Shown here: positions 35,776-44,827 of the stretch, piece after piece
How positions within the stretch are numbered: the stretch's first letter is position 1
Layout of the letters: each line of letters begins with the position of its first letter
Origin: Pantoea sp. Mb-10
Lineage (GTDB): Bacteria > Pseudomonadota > Gammaproteobacteria > Enterobacterales > Enterobacteriaceae
Assembly: GCF_021272205.1 (NCBI RefSeq)
Contig: NZ_JAJSDX010000002.1
Location: forward strand, 434,001 to 498,000
DNA: 64,000 bases
Direction: 5' to 3'
The notes under the pieces: model-generated
Told to the model about the DNA's origin: nothing
What the model saw: the letters and a program-made list of their open reading frames with translations, nothing else
Databases searched by the model: none
Position numbers and translations under genes: made by a program

Positions 35776-36174
35776 TCAGCGTTTTTTGAACACAAACTTG
35801 CTCAAAACAAAGGTTATCGGAATAGAGATGATAATCGAAACAATAGGCGCAAATGTGGCACTCATCTTAATCTGTTCAACCCAAAACCATACTATAAATA
35901 GCCCTAAAATGTATTGAGCCAAATAAATTAAGGGAAAAAGTAGAATTGAAGAGATACCGCGATGCTCCTTGAAGACAAAGTAGCGATTAATCAAATATGA
36001 AATGAACAAGCCGGTAACATAGGAAAGCGTATAGCTTGTCTTGTATTCTAAAAAGAGCAATAAAATCAGATACAGGCACCACGTCAGACCTGTATTGATA
36101 GCACCGGCTAACAAAAATCGCAGAAAAGCATGATGCGCTAACCAGTAGCGCATCTTATTTACAAGACTGTTCAT
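35776..36174 (-). CDS. gtrA: GtrA-type flippase
   Basis: 132 residues with four hydrophobic helices and the GtrA hallmarks [16 protein letters not shown] near the N terminus and [11 protein letters not shown] after helix 2. GtrA proteins flip undecaprenyl-phosphate-linked sugars for O-antigen decoration (family knowledge). Last gene of a leftward five-gene AT-rich operon; its ATG overlaps the preceding stop by 4 bases. It would work with the GtrB-like enzyme (37103-38035) and the large membrane protein (39171-41006). Confidence 0.9.
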   Translation of the reverse strand: MNSLVNKMRYWLAHHAFLRFLLAGAINTGLTWCLYLILLLFLEYKTSYTLSYVTGLFISYLINRYFVFKEHRGISSILLFPLIYLAQYILGLFIVWFWVEQIKMSATFAPIVSIIISIPITFVLSKFVFKKR

Positions 36175-37106
36175 GCGAGAGCAAGAAAGTCGTCATAATC
36201 GCGGATGTAATCTTCATCAGCGTAATATTCAGATGCAAAGACAAGCAGGATCGCATCATTTGAATATTGATACTGGATACCCCAAGTCTTTTCAGGGAGA
36301 TAAACCCCTTTGTTAGGTGCATCCAGAACAAACTCTTGCCGATTTTTTCCATCATCCGCAACCACATGCACTGTGCCTTTAACAGCCACTAAAAATTGCT
36401 TACAGGCGTGGTGGGCGTGTTCGCCACGTGTCTCCTTGGTCGGGACGTTATAAACAATAAAATAACGCTTAACGTCGAAAGGAATATGACGCGAAAATTC
36501 ACCAACAGAAAGACTGCCGCGAATGTCAGTAACGATAGGCAAATTGTGGAGCGTGACATTTTTTACGCTGGTCTGGACTACAGCATCAGCCTGCGCGTTG
36601 TCTTTAAGCTTGGTCTCTTCTGCTTTATCGGCATTAACGTAACCCACAATCTTAGCGGGATTTCCTACCACAATCGCATTAGGTGGAACGCTTTTTGTCA
36701 CCACGGCGCCTGCACCCACCATGGCATTGGCACCAATGGTGATGCCTGGCAGGATGGTCGAGTTGGCGCCCAGTGAGGCACCCCGTTTTACAAGCGTACC
36801 TAAGAATTCGTCAGGATAAACTTTGCTGCGCGGAAATTTATCGTTGGTGAAGGTCACATTTGGCCCAACGAAAACATCATCTTCGAGCGTAATGCCATCC
36901 CAAATTTGAACGCCACACTTCAGGGTAACGCGGTCGCCGATTTTGACGTCGTTTTCAATAAAAACGCCATCGCAAATATTACATTCAGCGCCTACCACTG
37001 CGCCAGGCAAAATATGTGCGAAAGCCCATACTCGCGTGTTATCACCAATGTTTACTGATTCACACAGTGCTTTTTCATGTACGAAAAAATCTTTAGCCAT
37101 ATTCAT
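36171..37106 (-). CDS. fdtD: Bifunctional dTDP-3-amino-sugar N-acetyltransferase/3,4-ketoisomerase (FdtD/WxcM type)
   Basis: 311 residues. Residues about 15-155 are a left-handed beta-helix acyltransferase (hexapeptide repeats such as [36 protein letters not shown]); residues about 185-311 are a cupin of the FdtA/WxcM type with the [17 protein letters not shown] motif, whose His is catalytic in the family. The fused protein would convert dTDP-4-keto-6-deoxyglucose to the 3-keto sugar and later acetylate the 3-amino group. Start at 37106 overlaps the previous stop by 4 bases and follows GAAGG. Whether the product is Fuc3NAc or Qui3NAc cannot be decided by eye. Confidence 0.88.
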   Translation of the reverse strand: MNMAKDFFVHEKALCESVNIGDNTRVWAFAHILPGAVVGAECNICDGVFIENDVKIGDRVTLKCGVQIWDGITLEDDVFVGPNVTFTNDKFPRSKVYPDEFLGTLVKRGASLGANSTILPGITIGANAMVGAGAVVTKSVPPNAIVVGNPAKIVGYVNADKAEETKLKDNAQADAVVQTSVKNVTLHNLPIVTDIRGSLSVGEFSRHIPFDVKRYFIVYNVPTKETRGEHAHHACKQFLVAVKGTVHVVADDGKNRQEFVLDAPNKGVYLPEKTWGIQYQYSNDAILLVFASEYYADEDYIRDYDDFLALA

Positions 37107-38035
37107 TTACCTTCAAACTTCTCTAATTTCATAAGTATTGATAAGGGACGTTTCTTCGTGTTTTCGTATGTACGCCAAGCGTAAGATCCAACTATCCCTA
37201 TACCGAGTATGTTGAGGCTTGCGAAAAAGCAAATAAGGAAAATGGTTGTCGAATAGCCCGGTACCAAAATAGAACCTGAGGCTTTTAACAACAGCACCGA
37301 TAAACCATACAAGCTTGCCAGTATGGTCCCTAAGGCCCCAAAGCGAACCAGTAAACGAATAGGCAAATCTGTGAAAGAGAAGACGCTATCCATTAAATAG
37401 TTAACTTTTTTTCGCAAAGTCCAGGCAGATTTACCATGTTCTCTTTTCGACCTTTTGTAGGTCACATAGCCCCGCTTGAACCCGACCCAAAAGAGCTGCG
37501 AAACCAGCGAACTGTGGCTCTCTTCAAGAAGCAGCAGCGTATCCCTGGCTTGTTTATTACAGGCAAACATGTCTACGCCGCCTTGTGGGATTTCAGGAAT
37601 GACAAATTTTTTGTACACCCACCAAAAAAGCGTAGACGATAACTTTGAAAGTCCCGGATCTTCGCGCGCTTCGCGCACGCCAAAAACGATATCAACATCA
37701 TGCTGTATTAATTGTTGATTCATCTCCAGTACTAACTCAGGCGGCTCTTGTAAATCTGCTGCCATCACCGCGAAACGATCGCCAGAGCCATGTTCTAATC
37801 CCGTACGAATCGCCATGAACGACCCGAAATTACGTGATAGCAAAATCATCTTCGACTTGAAGGGTTGTTCCGGAAGCGCAGCGCTAAGCAACTGATAACA
37901 GCGATCAGGGCTTCCATCGATAACAAACACGGTCTCTAATTCACCCTCAAGCTTCTGATTAAGCAGGGCTATTGCTTCGAGTAAATGAGGGATTGAACCC
38001 TCATTTTTATACACGGGGATGACTAAACTAAGCAC
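37103..38035 (-). CDS. gtrB: GtrB-type polyprenyl-phosphate glycosyltransferase
   Basis: 310 residues. Family 2 GT-A domain with LVIPVYKNE (residues 4-12), [12 protein letters not shown], the acidic [11 protein letters not shown] and the [22 protein letters not shown] amphipathic segment of the DPM1/GtrB group, followed by two membrane helices (about residues 230-285). It should load an activated sugar onto undecaprenyl phosphate at the cytosolic face. It lies 12 bases after the aminotransferase gene. The sugar is inferred from the neighbouring amino-sugar genes. Confidence 0.9.
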   Translation of the reverse strand: MLSLVIPVYKNEGSIPHLLEAIALLNQKLEGELETVFVIDGSPDRCYQLLSAALPEQPFKSKMILLSRNFGSFMAIRTGLEHGSGDRFAVMAADLQEPPELVLEMNQQLIQHDVDIVFGVREAREDPGLSKLSSTLFWWVYKKFVIPEIPQGGVDMFACNKQARDTLLLLEESHSSLVSQLFWVGFKRGYVTYKRSKREHGKSAWTLRKKVNYLMDSVFSFTDLPIRLLVRFGALGTILASLYGLSVLLLKASGSILVPGYSTTIFLICFFASLNILGIGIVGSYAWRTYENTKKRPLSILMKLEKFEGK

Positions 38036-38047
38036 GTCCCGTCTCCT

Positions 38048-39151
38048 TTATTTGAAAAAAGCACATACCACATCTATCACTTGCGTTACTTCACCTTCTG
38101 TCATGCCAGGGTAGCAAGGAAGGGAAATTACTGTTTCACAGGCTTTTTCCGTTTCTGCCAATGAAAAGAGCGGGGAGGTGCGGTAAGCCGTTTGATGATG
38201 ATCGGCAATAGGGTAGTGGATATCACTACTCACACCGTTCGCTTTTAAATGTTCAGAGAACGCCTTTCGATCAGCAACTCGAACAACATAAAGGTGCGCG
38301 ACATATTTTTCATCCAGATGGGCCGGCAGAATAATATTGAGCTGTGCAAAAGCACGATTATAGCGAGTGGCGATCTCTCTTCTTTTCTCGTTATCACCGT
38401 CGAGGAACGGCAATTTCTCGCGTAAAAAGGCAGCCTGAATTTCATCTAAACGACTGTTTTTACCGCCGGCCATTGCAACATTGTATTTTTGTGACCAGCC
38501 ATATTGGCGAAGCTGGCGTACCGTTGCCGCAAGCGCATCGTTGGATGTGATAATCGCGCCGCCATCGCCGAGTGCGCCAAGATTTTTAGTGGGATAAAAA
38601 CTGAAACAGGCAATATCACCAAAGCTACCCGCTTTTTTATTATTGATCTGCGCACCGTGGGATTGAGCACAATCTTCAATTAATGGAATGCCAGCCTGTT
38701 TAGCAATATTAACCGCGCGTTCAATATCAGCCAATTGACCATAGAGATGGGTAATAATAATCGCTTTGGGCTTACATGCGCATGCTTCTTCCAGTGCGGA
38801 AGAGGACATTGTCATGGTGTCAGAATCAATGTCGACGTAAACGGGCTCTGCGCCAATGGCGTGAATCGCGGTGCTGCTATAAAAGCCCGCGTTGGCCACG
38901 GCAAGCACCTTATCGCCAGCCTTAACGCCTACGCTTCTGAGTGCAATCTCCAGCGCCTCCGAGCCGTTTGCCACGCTAATACAGTGTCCTACACCGTTGT
39001 ACGCAGCAAACTCTTCTTCGAATTTTTTTACTTCCTCACCCAAGATATACCAGTGGCTGTCGAGTACCTTCGCCGCCACGGCTTTAAAATCATAACGTTC
39101 ATTTACAGCTTTGGCCGAAAAGAACTTTACTTCATTAATGTTATTTGACAT
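38048..39151 (-). CDS. fdtB: DegT/DnrJ/EryC1 family sugar aminotransferase (FdtB type)
   Basis: 367 residues from the ATG at 39151, chosen for its AAGG site and family-like N terminus (MSNNINEVKFFSAKAVNERYD). PLP enzyme with NGSEALEIALRSVGV, EDCAQSHGA and the PLP lysine in CFSFYPTKNLGALGDGG. It would aminate dTDP-3-keto-6-deoxyhexose at C3, between the two FdtD reactions. With RmlA and RmlB from the O-antigen locus the dTDP-3-acetamido-3,6-dideoxyhexose pathway is complete. Confidence 0.9.
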   Translation of the reverse strand: MSNNINEVKFFSAKAVNERYDFKAVAAKVLDSHWYILGEEVKKFEEEFAAYNGVGHCISVANGSEALEIALRSVGVKAGDKVLAVANAGFYSSTAIHAIGAEPVYVDIDSDTMTMSSSALEEACACKPKAIIITHLYGQLADIERAVNIAKQAGIPLIEDCAQSHGAQINNKKAGSFGDIACFSFYPTKNLGALGDGGAIITSNDALAATVRQLRQYGWSQKYNVAMAGGKNSRLDEIQAAFLREKLPFLDGDNEKRREIATRYNRAFAQLNIILPAHLDEKYVAHLYVVRVADRKAFSEHLKANGVSSDIHYPIADHHQTAYRTSPLFSLAETEKACETVISLPCYPGMTEGEVTQVIDVVCAFFK

Positions 39152-39170
39152 ACCAAACCTTAAATTAATA

Positions 39171-41006
39171 TTAACGATAAAATCTGCATTTGACGACAAG
39201 GTCATCAATTACGAGCGTTTCATTTCCAGTAACGGGATCAAATCGAATACCATCTTCGAATCCATTACCGCTTTTAACCATGAAATTAAATTGTTGACTT
39301 GTGCTGTTGTTAAGAATGATGCGTTGAGAGTTTTCCTCGGTGAAGCCTGCCGAGCCTGTAGGGCGGTAAAACAACTGAGCATATTCATTTTCGAGGCGAC
39401 TATGGATGGAAACATTCACTTCCATCAAAAGGCAGTTTCGCATTAAACCACTGTCAGTATTGAAATAAAGCTGAGAATCCATCGCAGTAGTTAATGAAAG
39501 TGACTTACCATTATTCACAACTGAGTGCGTTTTTATATTGTTAACTGATACCAGTTCAGGTTTTTTTGAAAGTCTAAACGTTTCATTGGATGTCCGTGTC
39601 TGAATGTTAGGCGATGGATTAAAGAAGTAATGCAAGAATGAGGCATCTGTATTAATTGCATTGGCAAGAGCAGGCCTGAGCTCCGTTGGTTTTAACGTTG
39701 GGCATAAAATAGATTTGTCGGCATTGTCAAGTGCGGACTGAACACAGGAAATCCCCTCGAGTCGCAAGCTTTGTCCGTATTTTAACGTCAGTTCATGGTC
39801 AAACGCTGGTTTAACAATAATGGATAAGAACAAGCAGAGCGAAAACGCCAATATAGCTTTTGTGATTTTAGTGTTTGTGAAGCTTAACGCAGCCAGAGCT
39901 GCAAAAGGCCAGATTAACGTTATCCAATAGAAGTGGAATCTTGCATACCCACTAATGAAAACATCTAATGTGTCAATGATATTTGCGGGACGCATGTTTG
40001 CTCTTCCCGCGCTCACTAGAATTAGGTAGACAAAAACAGTTGAGAATAAGCTCACTAACACTACGGATAAATTATATTTCTGTTCTTGAATGCGGGAGGT
40101 ACATTGGAAAAATAAGCGCGATGTTCTGATGATTAAATAGATTGTTATTACAATAACAAAAATCGTAAGAACCAGAGACAGTAACGGGTGGCCTGCGGGG
40201 AAGAGCAGTGAGCGACTCACTTTTCCGAGCATGTACAGCCAAAAATCAGACTCCCATGGGAATGCCATCGGAACATCAGCGCGATGCGTGCCGTGCTGAA
40301 TGCCAACGATTACCCAGAGTTGTGCCAGCGTAGTGATTATTGAAGGCAGGATAAGCCAGAATAAATTTGAATAACTATCTTTCGAGTTTTCTTTAGGTGC
40401 TATTAACTTGATGGCAAGAAAAATCATTCCTAAAGTCAACATGCTGAATGCGCCGCTGGTATATGACAACCCAGAGCAAAACGCCATAATAAAGTAAACG
40501 ATGCTTTTGAATTTTTTATTAGATAGAAATAAATAGATATTTGTTAAAATGCAGATTAGTGGAATGGCTTGATGATAAGCTAGGTTTTGTAGACCCCAAT
40601 AACTATCCGGCTGAACTATAAGGATTGTAAGCGAAAATGCGAGAGCTTTATTGACAGGGCTGGTTTCACATTTGCTGATGAGTTTGTAGATTAAAAAAAG
40701 TATGCTTCCCTGAACGCAAATTAAACTAATGAGCTGGTAAGCAATGCTGTTTCCATTTAAAAAAATGAATGCTAAAGAATCCAAAAATAACCCGAAAGGA
40801 TATAAAGTGTCATTTGCTGGCTTAAAAAGATAAGGTAATTCAAAGCTCCCCATTCTGTTTGCAGCATATTCACGCCAGTCATCGTAGAAAGGCATGTCAA
40901 TACCGTATTTTAGCAAGTCAACGGCTGAAACAAAAAGGCTTAATAGCGGCAATAGGTATAATAAACTTATGAACGCACGTTGAAGGGATTCTTTATTAAA
41001 ATGCAT
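39171..41006 (-). CDS. Polytopic membrane protein, probable GT-C-like strain-specific Gtr transferase
   Basis: 611 residues. The first 400 or so contain about ten hydrophobic helices; after the first helix an acidic loop MPFYDDWREYA is in the position where GT-C enzymes carry catalytic Asp. The last 200 residues are soluble and presumably periplasmic. No close family name is recognised. In three-component decoration systems (GtrA, GtrB and a variable third protein) the third member is exactly such a membrane transferase that moves the sugar from the lipid carrier to the O-antigen. First gene of the AT-rich operon; a TATAAT on the minus strand at 41031-41026 may be its -10 box. Confidence 0.72.
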   Translation of the reverse strand: MHFNKESLQRAFISLLYLLPLLSLFVSAVDLLKYGIDMPFYDDWREYAANRMGSFELPYLFKPANDTLYPFGLFLDSLAFIFLNGNSIAYQLISLICVQGSILFLIYKLISKCETSPVNKALAFSLTILIVQPDSYWGLQNLAYHQAIPLICILTNIYLFLSNKKFKSIVYFIMAFCSGLSYTSGAFSMLTLGMIFLAIKLIAPKENSKDSYSNLFWLILPSIITTLAQLWVIVGIQHGTHRADVPMAFPWESDFWLYMLGKVSRSLLFPAGHPLLSLVLTIFVIVITIYLIIRTSRLFFQCTSRIQEQKYNLSVVLVSLFSTVFVYLILVSAGRANMRPANIIDTLDVFISGYARFHFYWITLIWPFAALAALSFTNTKITKAILAFSLCLFLSIIVKPAFDHELTLKYGQSLRLEGISCVQSALDNADKSILCPTLKPTELRPALANAINTDASFLHYFFNPSPNIQTRTSNETFRLSKKPELVSVNNIKTHSVVNNGKSLSLTTAMDSQLYFNTDSGLMRNCLLMEVNVSIHSRLENEYAQLFYRPTGSAGFTEENSQRIILNNSTSQQFNFMVKSGNGFEDGIRFDPVTGNETLVIDDLVVKCRFYR

Positions 41007-41354
41007 AACCCATCTCTAGAAAATAATTATACTTTAGATTCAGAAGCTTTGAATTCAAAACCCGTTACCCACATCCTGTTAGCAAAAAGCAGGCTCAATC
41101 ACCTGAAACAGGTTTTGACAGTTTATTAATTTTTTTTTACGAAAACAATACATAACTGCGTGCTGCGTCATTCAACGCGTTATAAACAGACTGGCTTGCA
41201 AAACGTCATATAATTAGCGTTATTTTAGTAGCCAAAACCTTTTCTTTATTTTCTTTATTTTCAATGACTTAGATTGATCGGTGAAGAAGGGGTAATACGA
41301 GTACGCATTACTACGTTACATTTGTTTAATTCGTGTACAGGAGGGCTTTGTGCC

Positions 41355-41408
41355 ATGATTTTCTCGGTGGGTATGAGAGTGATTAGCGCCATCACGCCAC
41401 ACTTTTGA
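41355..41408 (+). CDS. Possible 17-residue small protein
   Basis: ATG at 41355 with AGGAGGG at 41339-41345 (9 bases spacing), peptide MIFSVGMRVISAITPHF. The ribosome-binding site is stronger than those of most real genes nearby, but nothing else supports it. Confidence 0.25.
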   Translation: MIFSVGMRVISAITPHF

Positions 41409-41836
41409 TAGAAATCAGTCAATCAAAACAACCATAACGCGGATATGCTAAAATAGCGCGTAACGAGCAGGTGTTAGCTGTTTAATTTATTTGTTAAGCC
41501 ATTAATATCTAAGGTAATATTTTTAGTGTTTTCCAGCGGATACTTCCCGGATCCGCGAGACTTTAACACTTTCCCATTCATTATTTCACCGCCCAGCCTT
41601 GCCGTAAGCTTCTCCTTTCGTCCTATACGCCGTCTTTTCTGCATTACTTTCACATATACAATAAATTTAAGAAAAGCGTCGGTATTGCGATCTCGCTCAC
41701 GTCCTTCTTGCTTTTAAGGATCCCCACGGCTAATAAACGCTTATTGCGCGTCCTGCTACGTGCTTAATAAAATGAGACTCATTTTCTCAGGGATGTGAAA
41801 ATACCTACGCTCGGCCCATTAACCGCCATCAAACTT

Positions 41837-41857
41837 GCCGCCCCGCAGAAGGGCGGC
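41837..41857 (-). terminator. Candidate terminator after sbcB
   Basis: Stem GCCGCCC/GGGCGGC (41837-41843 and 41851-41857) just past the sbcB stop; the T-tract on the minus strand is weak. Confidence 0.4.
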
Positions 41858-41862
41858 ATCCA

Positions 41863-43284
41863 TCATGACACCAGCGCCTGCGCGTACAGATACAGCGATT
41901 TTAGCTGCGCCATCTTGTCACTGTCGCCTTCGTGCAGCGTGGCCAGCGACTCCAGCTCCAGTAAAAACGCCTGTACCCGCTCAGGATTGAGCGCTTCGCG
42001 GCGGTGCTGCAGCCAGCGCTGCTGTTCGGCATCATCCAGCGTGCCGGGAAAGTTGCGCGCCCGGTAGCGGAACAGCAGTTTCGCAATACGCTTGTCGTTG
42101 AAGGTGAGATCCAGCGCCGGCAGATTCTGCGGCGGCGTCTGGCGGATGATGTTCATGCCGGCGCGATCGGCATCGCTAAAGAAGCCATCATAGAGTTGGG
42201 CATCAACGTCATCCGACGGGGTAAACGGCTCCGCCTCAGCAAACAGCGTCACCACTTTCTCGCGCACGTCGGGGTGCTGTCGCAGCAGCGCCAGGTTGGC
42301 CAGGCAGTGCTCGCGATCAATATTCAGCCGCGCCGCGTCTTCAGGGCGCAGCGTACTCGCTGGGGCCAATACCGGACATTTATTGATATGCACCAGTTTG
42401 ATGGGCACCGCTGCGGCGTCGCCCAAATCAGTGTGTCGCGTGTACAAGCGCTCGCGCAGCGCATCCGGTGTCAGCTCAAGCAGCGGTGACATATCACCGG
42501 CCAGATCGGCCACGATCAGCGCATTACGATTCTCAGGATGCCAAGCCAGCGGCACAATCCAGCTGGTATTGCCGCGCGCGGCGCCAAACATGCCAGAGAC
42601 ATGCACCAGCGGTTTCATCTGCGGGATATCAATCAGCGTCATCAGTTTCTGTTTGTTACGATGGGCAAACAGAAACGCAAACAGTTTGGGCTGCTTTTCT
42701 TTAACCAGCTTCGCCATTGCCAGCGTCGCGTACACGTCTGACATCGCATCGTGCGCCTGCTCATGGGCCACCCCGTTGGCGTGCGTCAGGTGCTCAAGGC
42801 GGAAGCTGGGGAACCCGTCGCTGTTTTCCGGCCAGACAATGCCTTCCGGACGCAGCGCATAGCAGGCACGCATTACATCCAGCAGGTCCCAGCGTGAATT
42901 GCCATTTTGCCAGCTCCAGCCGTAAGGATCGAAGAAGTTGCGGTAGAAGATATTGCGTGTTACTTCGTCGTCGAAGCGCACGTTGTTGTAGCCGATGACG
43001 CAGGTTTGCGGTTCGCTGAACAGCGCGTGAATGCGCTCGGCGAAGGCGGCTTCCGTTACGCCGCGCGCTTGAGCAATTTGCGGCGTGATGCCGGTGATCA
43101 TCACGGCTTCAGGCTGTGGCAGATAGTCATCGGCAGGCTGACAGTAAAACACCTGCGGTTCACCAACGGGATTGAAATCACTGTCGGTCCGCAAACCGGC
43201 AAACTGGGCCGGGCGATCCAGCGAGGGGCTTTTGCCGAAGGTTTCGTAATCGTGAAAAAGGAAGCTGAACTCAGAGGCGGGCAC
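41863..43284 (-). CDS. sbcB: Exodeoxyribonuclease I
   Basis: 473 residues from the GTG at 43284, which has AGGA 7-8 bases upstream and brings the length to the E. coli value (475); an ATG at 43332 would add 16 residues. DnaQ-like exonuclease: FLFHDYETFG with the first catalytic Asp-x-Glu, GYNNVRFDDEVTRNIFYRNF, and HDAMSDVYAT with His and Asp of the DEDDh set; the C-terminal SH3-like and helical parts are conserved (PVKLVHINKCPV-like stretch, FNDKRIAKLLFRYRARNFPG). It degrades single-stranded DNA 3' to 5' in recombination and mismatch repair. Confidence 0.95.
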   Translation of the reverse strand: MPASEFSFLFHDYETFGKSPSLDRPAQFAGLRTDSDFNPVGEPQVFYCQPADDYLPQPEAVMITGITPQIAQARGVTEAAFAERIHALFSEPQTCVIGYNNVRFDDEVTRNIFYRNFFDPYGWSWQNGNSRWDLLDVMRACYALRPEGIVWPENSDGFPSFRLEHLTHANGVAHEQAHDAMSDVYATLAMAKLVKEKQPKLFAFLFAHRNKQKLMTLIDIPQMKPLVHVSGMFGAARGNTSWIVPLAWHPENRNALIVADLAGDMSPLLELTPDALRERLYTRHTDLGDAAAVPIKLVHINKCPVLAPASTLRPEDAARLNIDREHCLANLALLRQHPDVREKVVTLFAEAEPFTPSDDVDAQLYDGFFSDADRAGMNIIRQTPPQNLPALDLTFNDKRIAKLLFRYRARNFPGTLDDAEQQRWLQHRREALNPERVQAFLLELESLATLHEGDSDKMAQLKSLYLYAQALVS

Positions 43285-43483
43285 GGCGATATCCTGGCGA
43301 TGAAAAATCAACGCACAGGATAGTCGTCCCATCCGTCCAGCACAACCTCATTGGCACCGCGCGTGCCGCTGCGCAGCCGTTTAATTCGCAGTTCATACTT
43401 TTTTTCAATTTATTCAAGCTGCAACGGCCTAATTGCCGTAAAACGTGCGGCGGAAATTCATTTTATGATCTGAGGAAGAAGTG

Positions 43484-44650
43484 GTGAAAAGGCGTCTGCT
43501 GGTAACTGTAACTGGAATGATTATTTTGGCATCGTCGGCGCAGGCCGATGACAGCATGCCGTTCCCGCTCACGCCGCCAGCGGTTGACGCGGCCTCATGG
43601 GTGCTGATGGACGCCACAACCGGGCAGATCCTCACGGCGGGTAACCCCGATGAAGAGCGTAATCCGGCAAGCCTGACCAAACTGATGACCGGTTATGTGG
43701 TAGACCGCGCGGTGGATCAGAAAAAAATCACCCGCGACGATGTTGTCACCGTGGGCAAAGATGCCTGGGCGGCGGGTAATCCGGTATTCAAAGGCTCATC
43801 GCTGATGTTCCTCAAGCCGGGCGATAAAGTCACGGTGCGCGATCTGATGCGCGGCGTCATCATTGATTCAGGTAACGACGCCTGCGTAGCGCTGGCTGAC
43901 TATGTCGCAGGGAGCCAGGACAGTTTTGTGACGATGATGAACCACTACGTCGAAAAGCTGGGCCTCACGCACACCCACTTTGAAACCGTGCACGGGCTTG
44001 ACGCACCGGGCCAGCACACCACCGCGCGCGACTTGGCGGTATTGTCGCGCGCCATCATCAACGGCGAGCAGGACTTCTACGCGATGTACAGCGAGAAAAC
44101 CCTGAGCTTTAACGGCATTACGCAGAACAACCGTAACGGCCTGCTGTGGGATCAAAACCTGCACGTTGACGGCATGAAAACCGGCCACACCGAGAGCGCA
44201 GGGTTCAACATTGTGGCCTCCAACGTGGTCGGGCGCCATCGCTTGATCGCGGTGATCATGGGCGGGAAAAGTTCGAAAGGGCGGGAAGAGCAAGCGCGCA
44301 AACTGCTGGTATGGGGACAGAACAACTTCGACACCGTGCAGCTGTTCCACGCGGGCAAAAAAATTGGCACCGAGAACGTCTGGTACGGTAATCCGCACAA
44401 GGTGGATGTCGGCACCACGCAAGATATCTATCTCTCTTTGCCGCGTGCGGAAGTCGCCAATATTATGGCGAAGTACGTGATTGACCGTAAAGATCTGGAA
44501 GCGCCGTTAAAAGCCAATGAGCAAATTGGTGAAATTCAGGTGATCGACAAAGACAAGACGCTGGCGACTTATCCGCTCTATGCGCTGCAGGGCGTGGAAA
44601 AAGCGGGCATTATCACGCGCATCAGCGATTATCTGAAACAGAAGCTGTAA
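43484..44650 (+). CDS. dacD: D-alanyl-D-alanine carboxypeptidase DacD (PBP6b)
   Basis: 388 residues from the second of two adjacent GTG codons, giving MKRRLL as in E. coli DacD and the same length; the first GTG (43481) is possible. Signal peptide with cleavage near SAQA-DD. Penicillin-binding motifs: SLTK (about residue 64), SGN (DSGNDACVALAD) and KTGHT. The C-terminal domain ends in an amphipathic helix (ITRISDYLKQKL) for membrane attachment. It trims pentapeptides in the periplasm. Divergent from sbcB; the E. coli neighbour sbmC is missing here. Confidence 0.95.
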   Translation: MKRRLLVTVTGMIILASSAQADDSMPFPLTPPAVDAASWVLMDATTGQILTAGNPDEERNPASLTKLMTGYVVDRAVDQKKITRDDVVTVGKDAWAAGNPVFKGSSLMFLKPGDKVTVRDLMRGVIIDSGNDACVALADYVAGSQDSFVTMMNHYVEKLGLTHTHFETVHGLDAPGQHTTARDLAVLSRAIINGEQDFYAMYSEKTLSFNGITQNNRNGLLWDQNLHVDGMKTGHTESAGFNIVASNVVGRHRLIAVIMGGKSSKGREEQARKLLVWGQNNFDTVQLFHAGKKIGTENVWYGNPHKVDVGTTQDIYLSLPRAEVANIMAKYVIDRKDLEAPLKANEQIGEIQVIDKDKTLATYPLYALQGVEKAGIITRISDYLKQKL

Positions 44651-44657
44651 GAGGCCT

Positions 44658-44688
44658 GGCAGGCGATGCGCCTGCCGGCTTTGCTTTG
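44658..44688 (+). terminator. Terminator after dacD
   Basis: 8-bp stem GGCAGGCG/CGCCTGCC (44658-44665 and 44669-44676), 3-base loop, then GGCTTTGCTTTG. Confidence 0.6.
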
Positions 44689-44827
44689 CTGCGTTACATC
44701 CTTGTTTCTGCTCAGAATCATTTATGTAACGCCGCTGTTGTAATGCGTAAAAATCACCGAAATTACTCTTGATCGCCGCAGGGCTACGCTAACATAGCGT
44801 CGATGATGTCAACCTTTCCGGATCGCC

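Larger units (their letters stand above)
41007..41862. other. AT-rich 0.85-kb intergenic region between the gtr island and sbcB
   Basis: No recognisable gene. It holds two weak small frames: a 17-residue frame at 41355-41408 with a very good ribosome-binding site, and a leftward basic frame of 56 residues (41644-41474) with a poor one. The region probably contains the promoter of the leftward decoration operon at its left end and relics of the island boundary. Confidence 0.5.

Noticed and set aside
41474..41644. Leftward basic 56-residue frame (begins MQKRRRIGRKEK) in the sbcB-gtr gap
   Set aside because: The ribosome-binding site is poor, the start is ambiguous and no family is recognised; probably chance or a relic.
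41526..41717. Rightward 63-residue frame in the same gap
   Set aside because: No ribosome-binding site, low-complexity composition, opposite the frame above; not supported.
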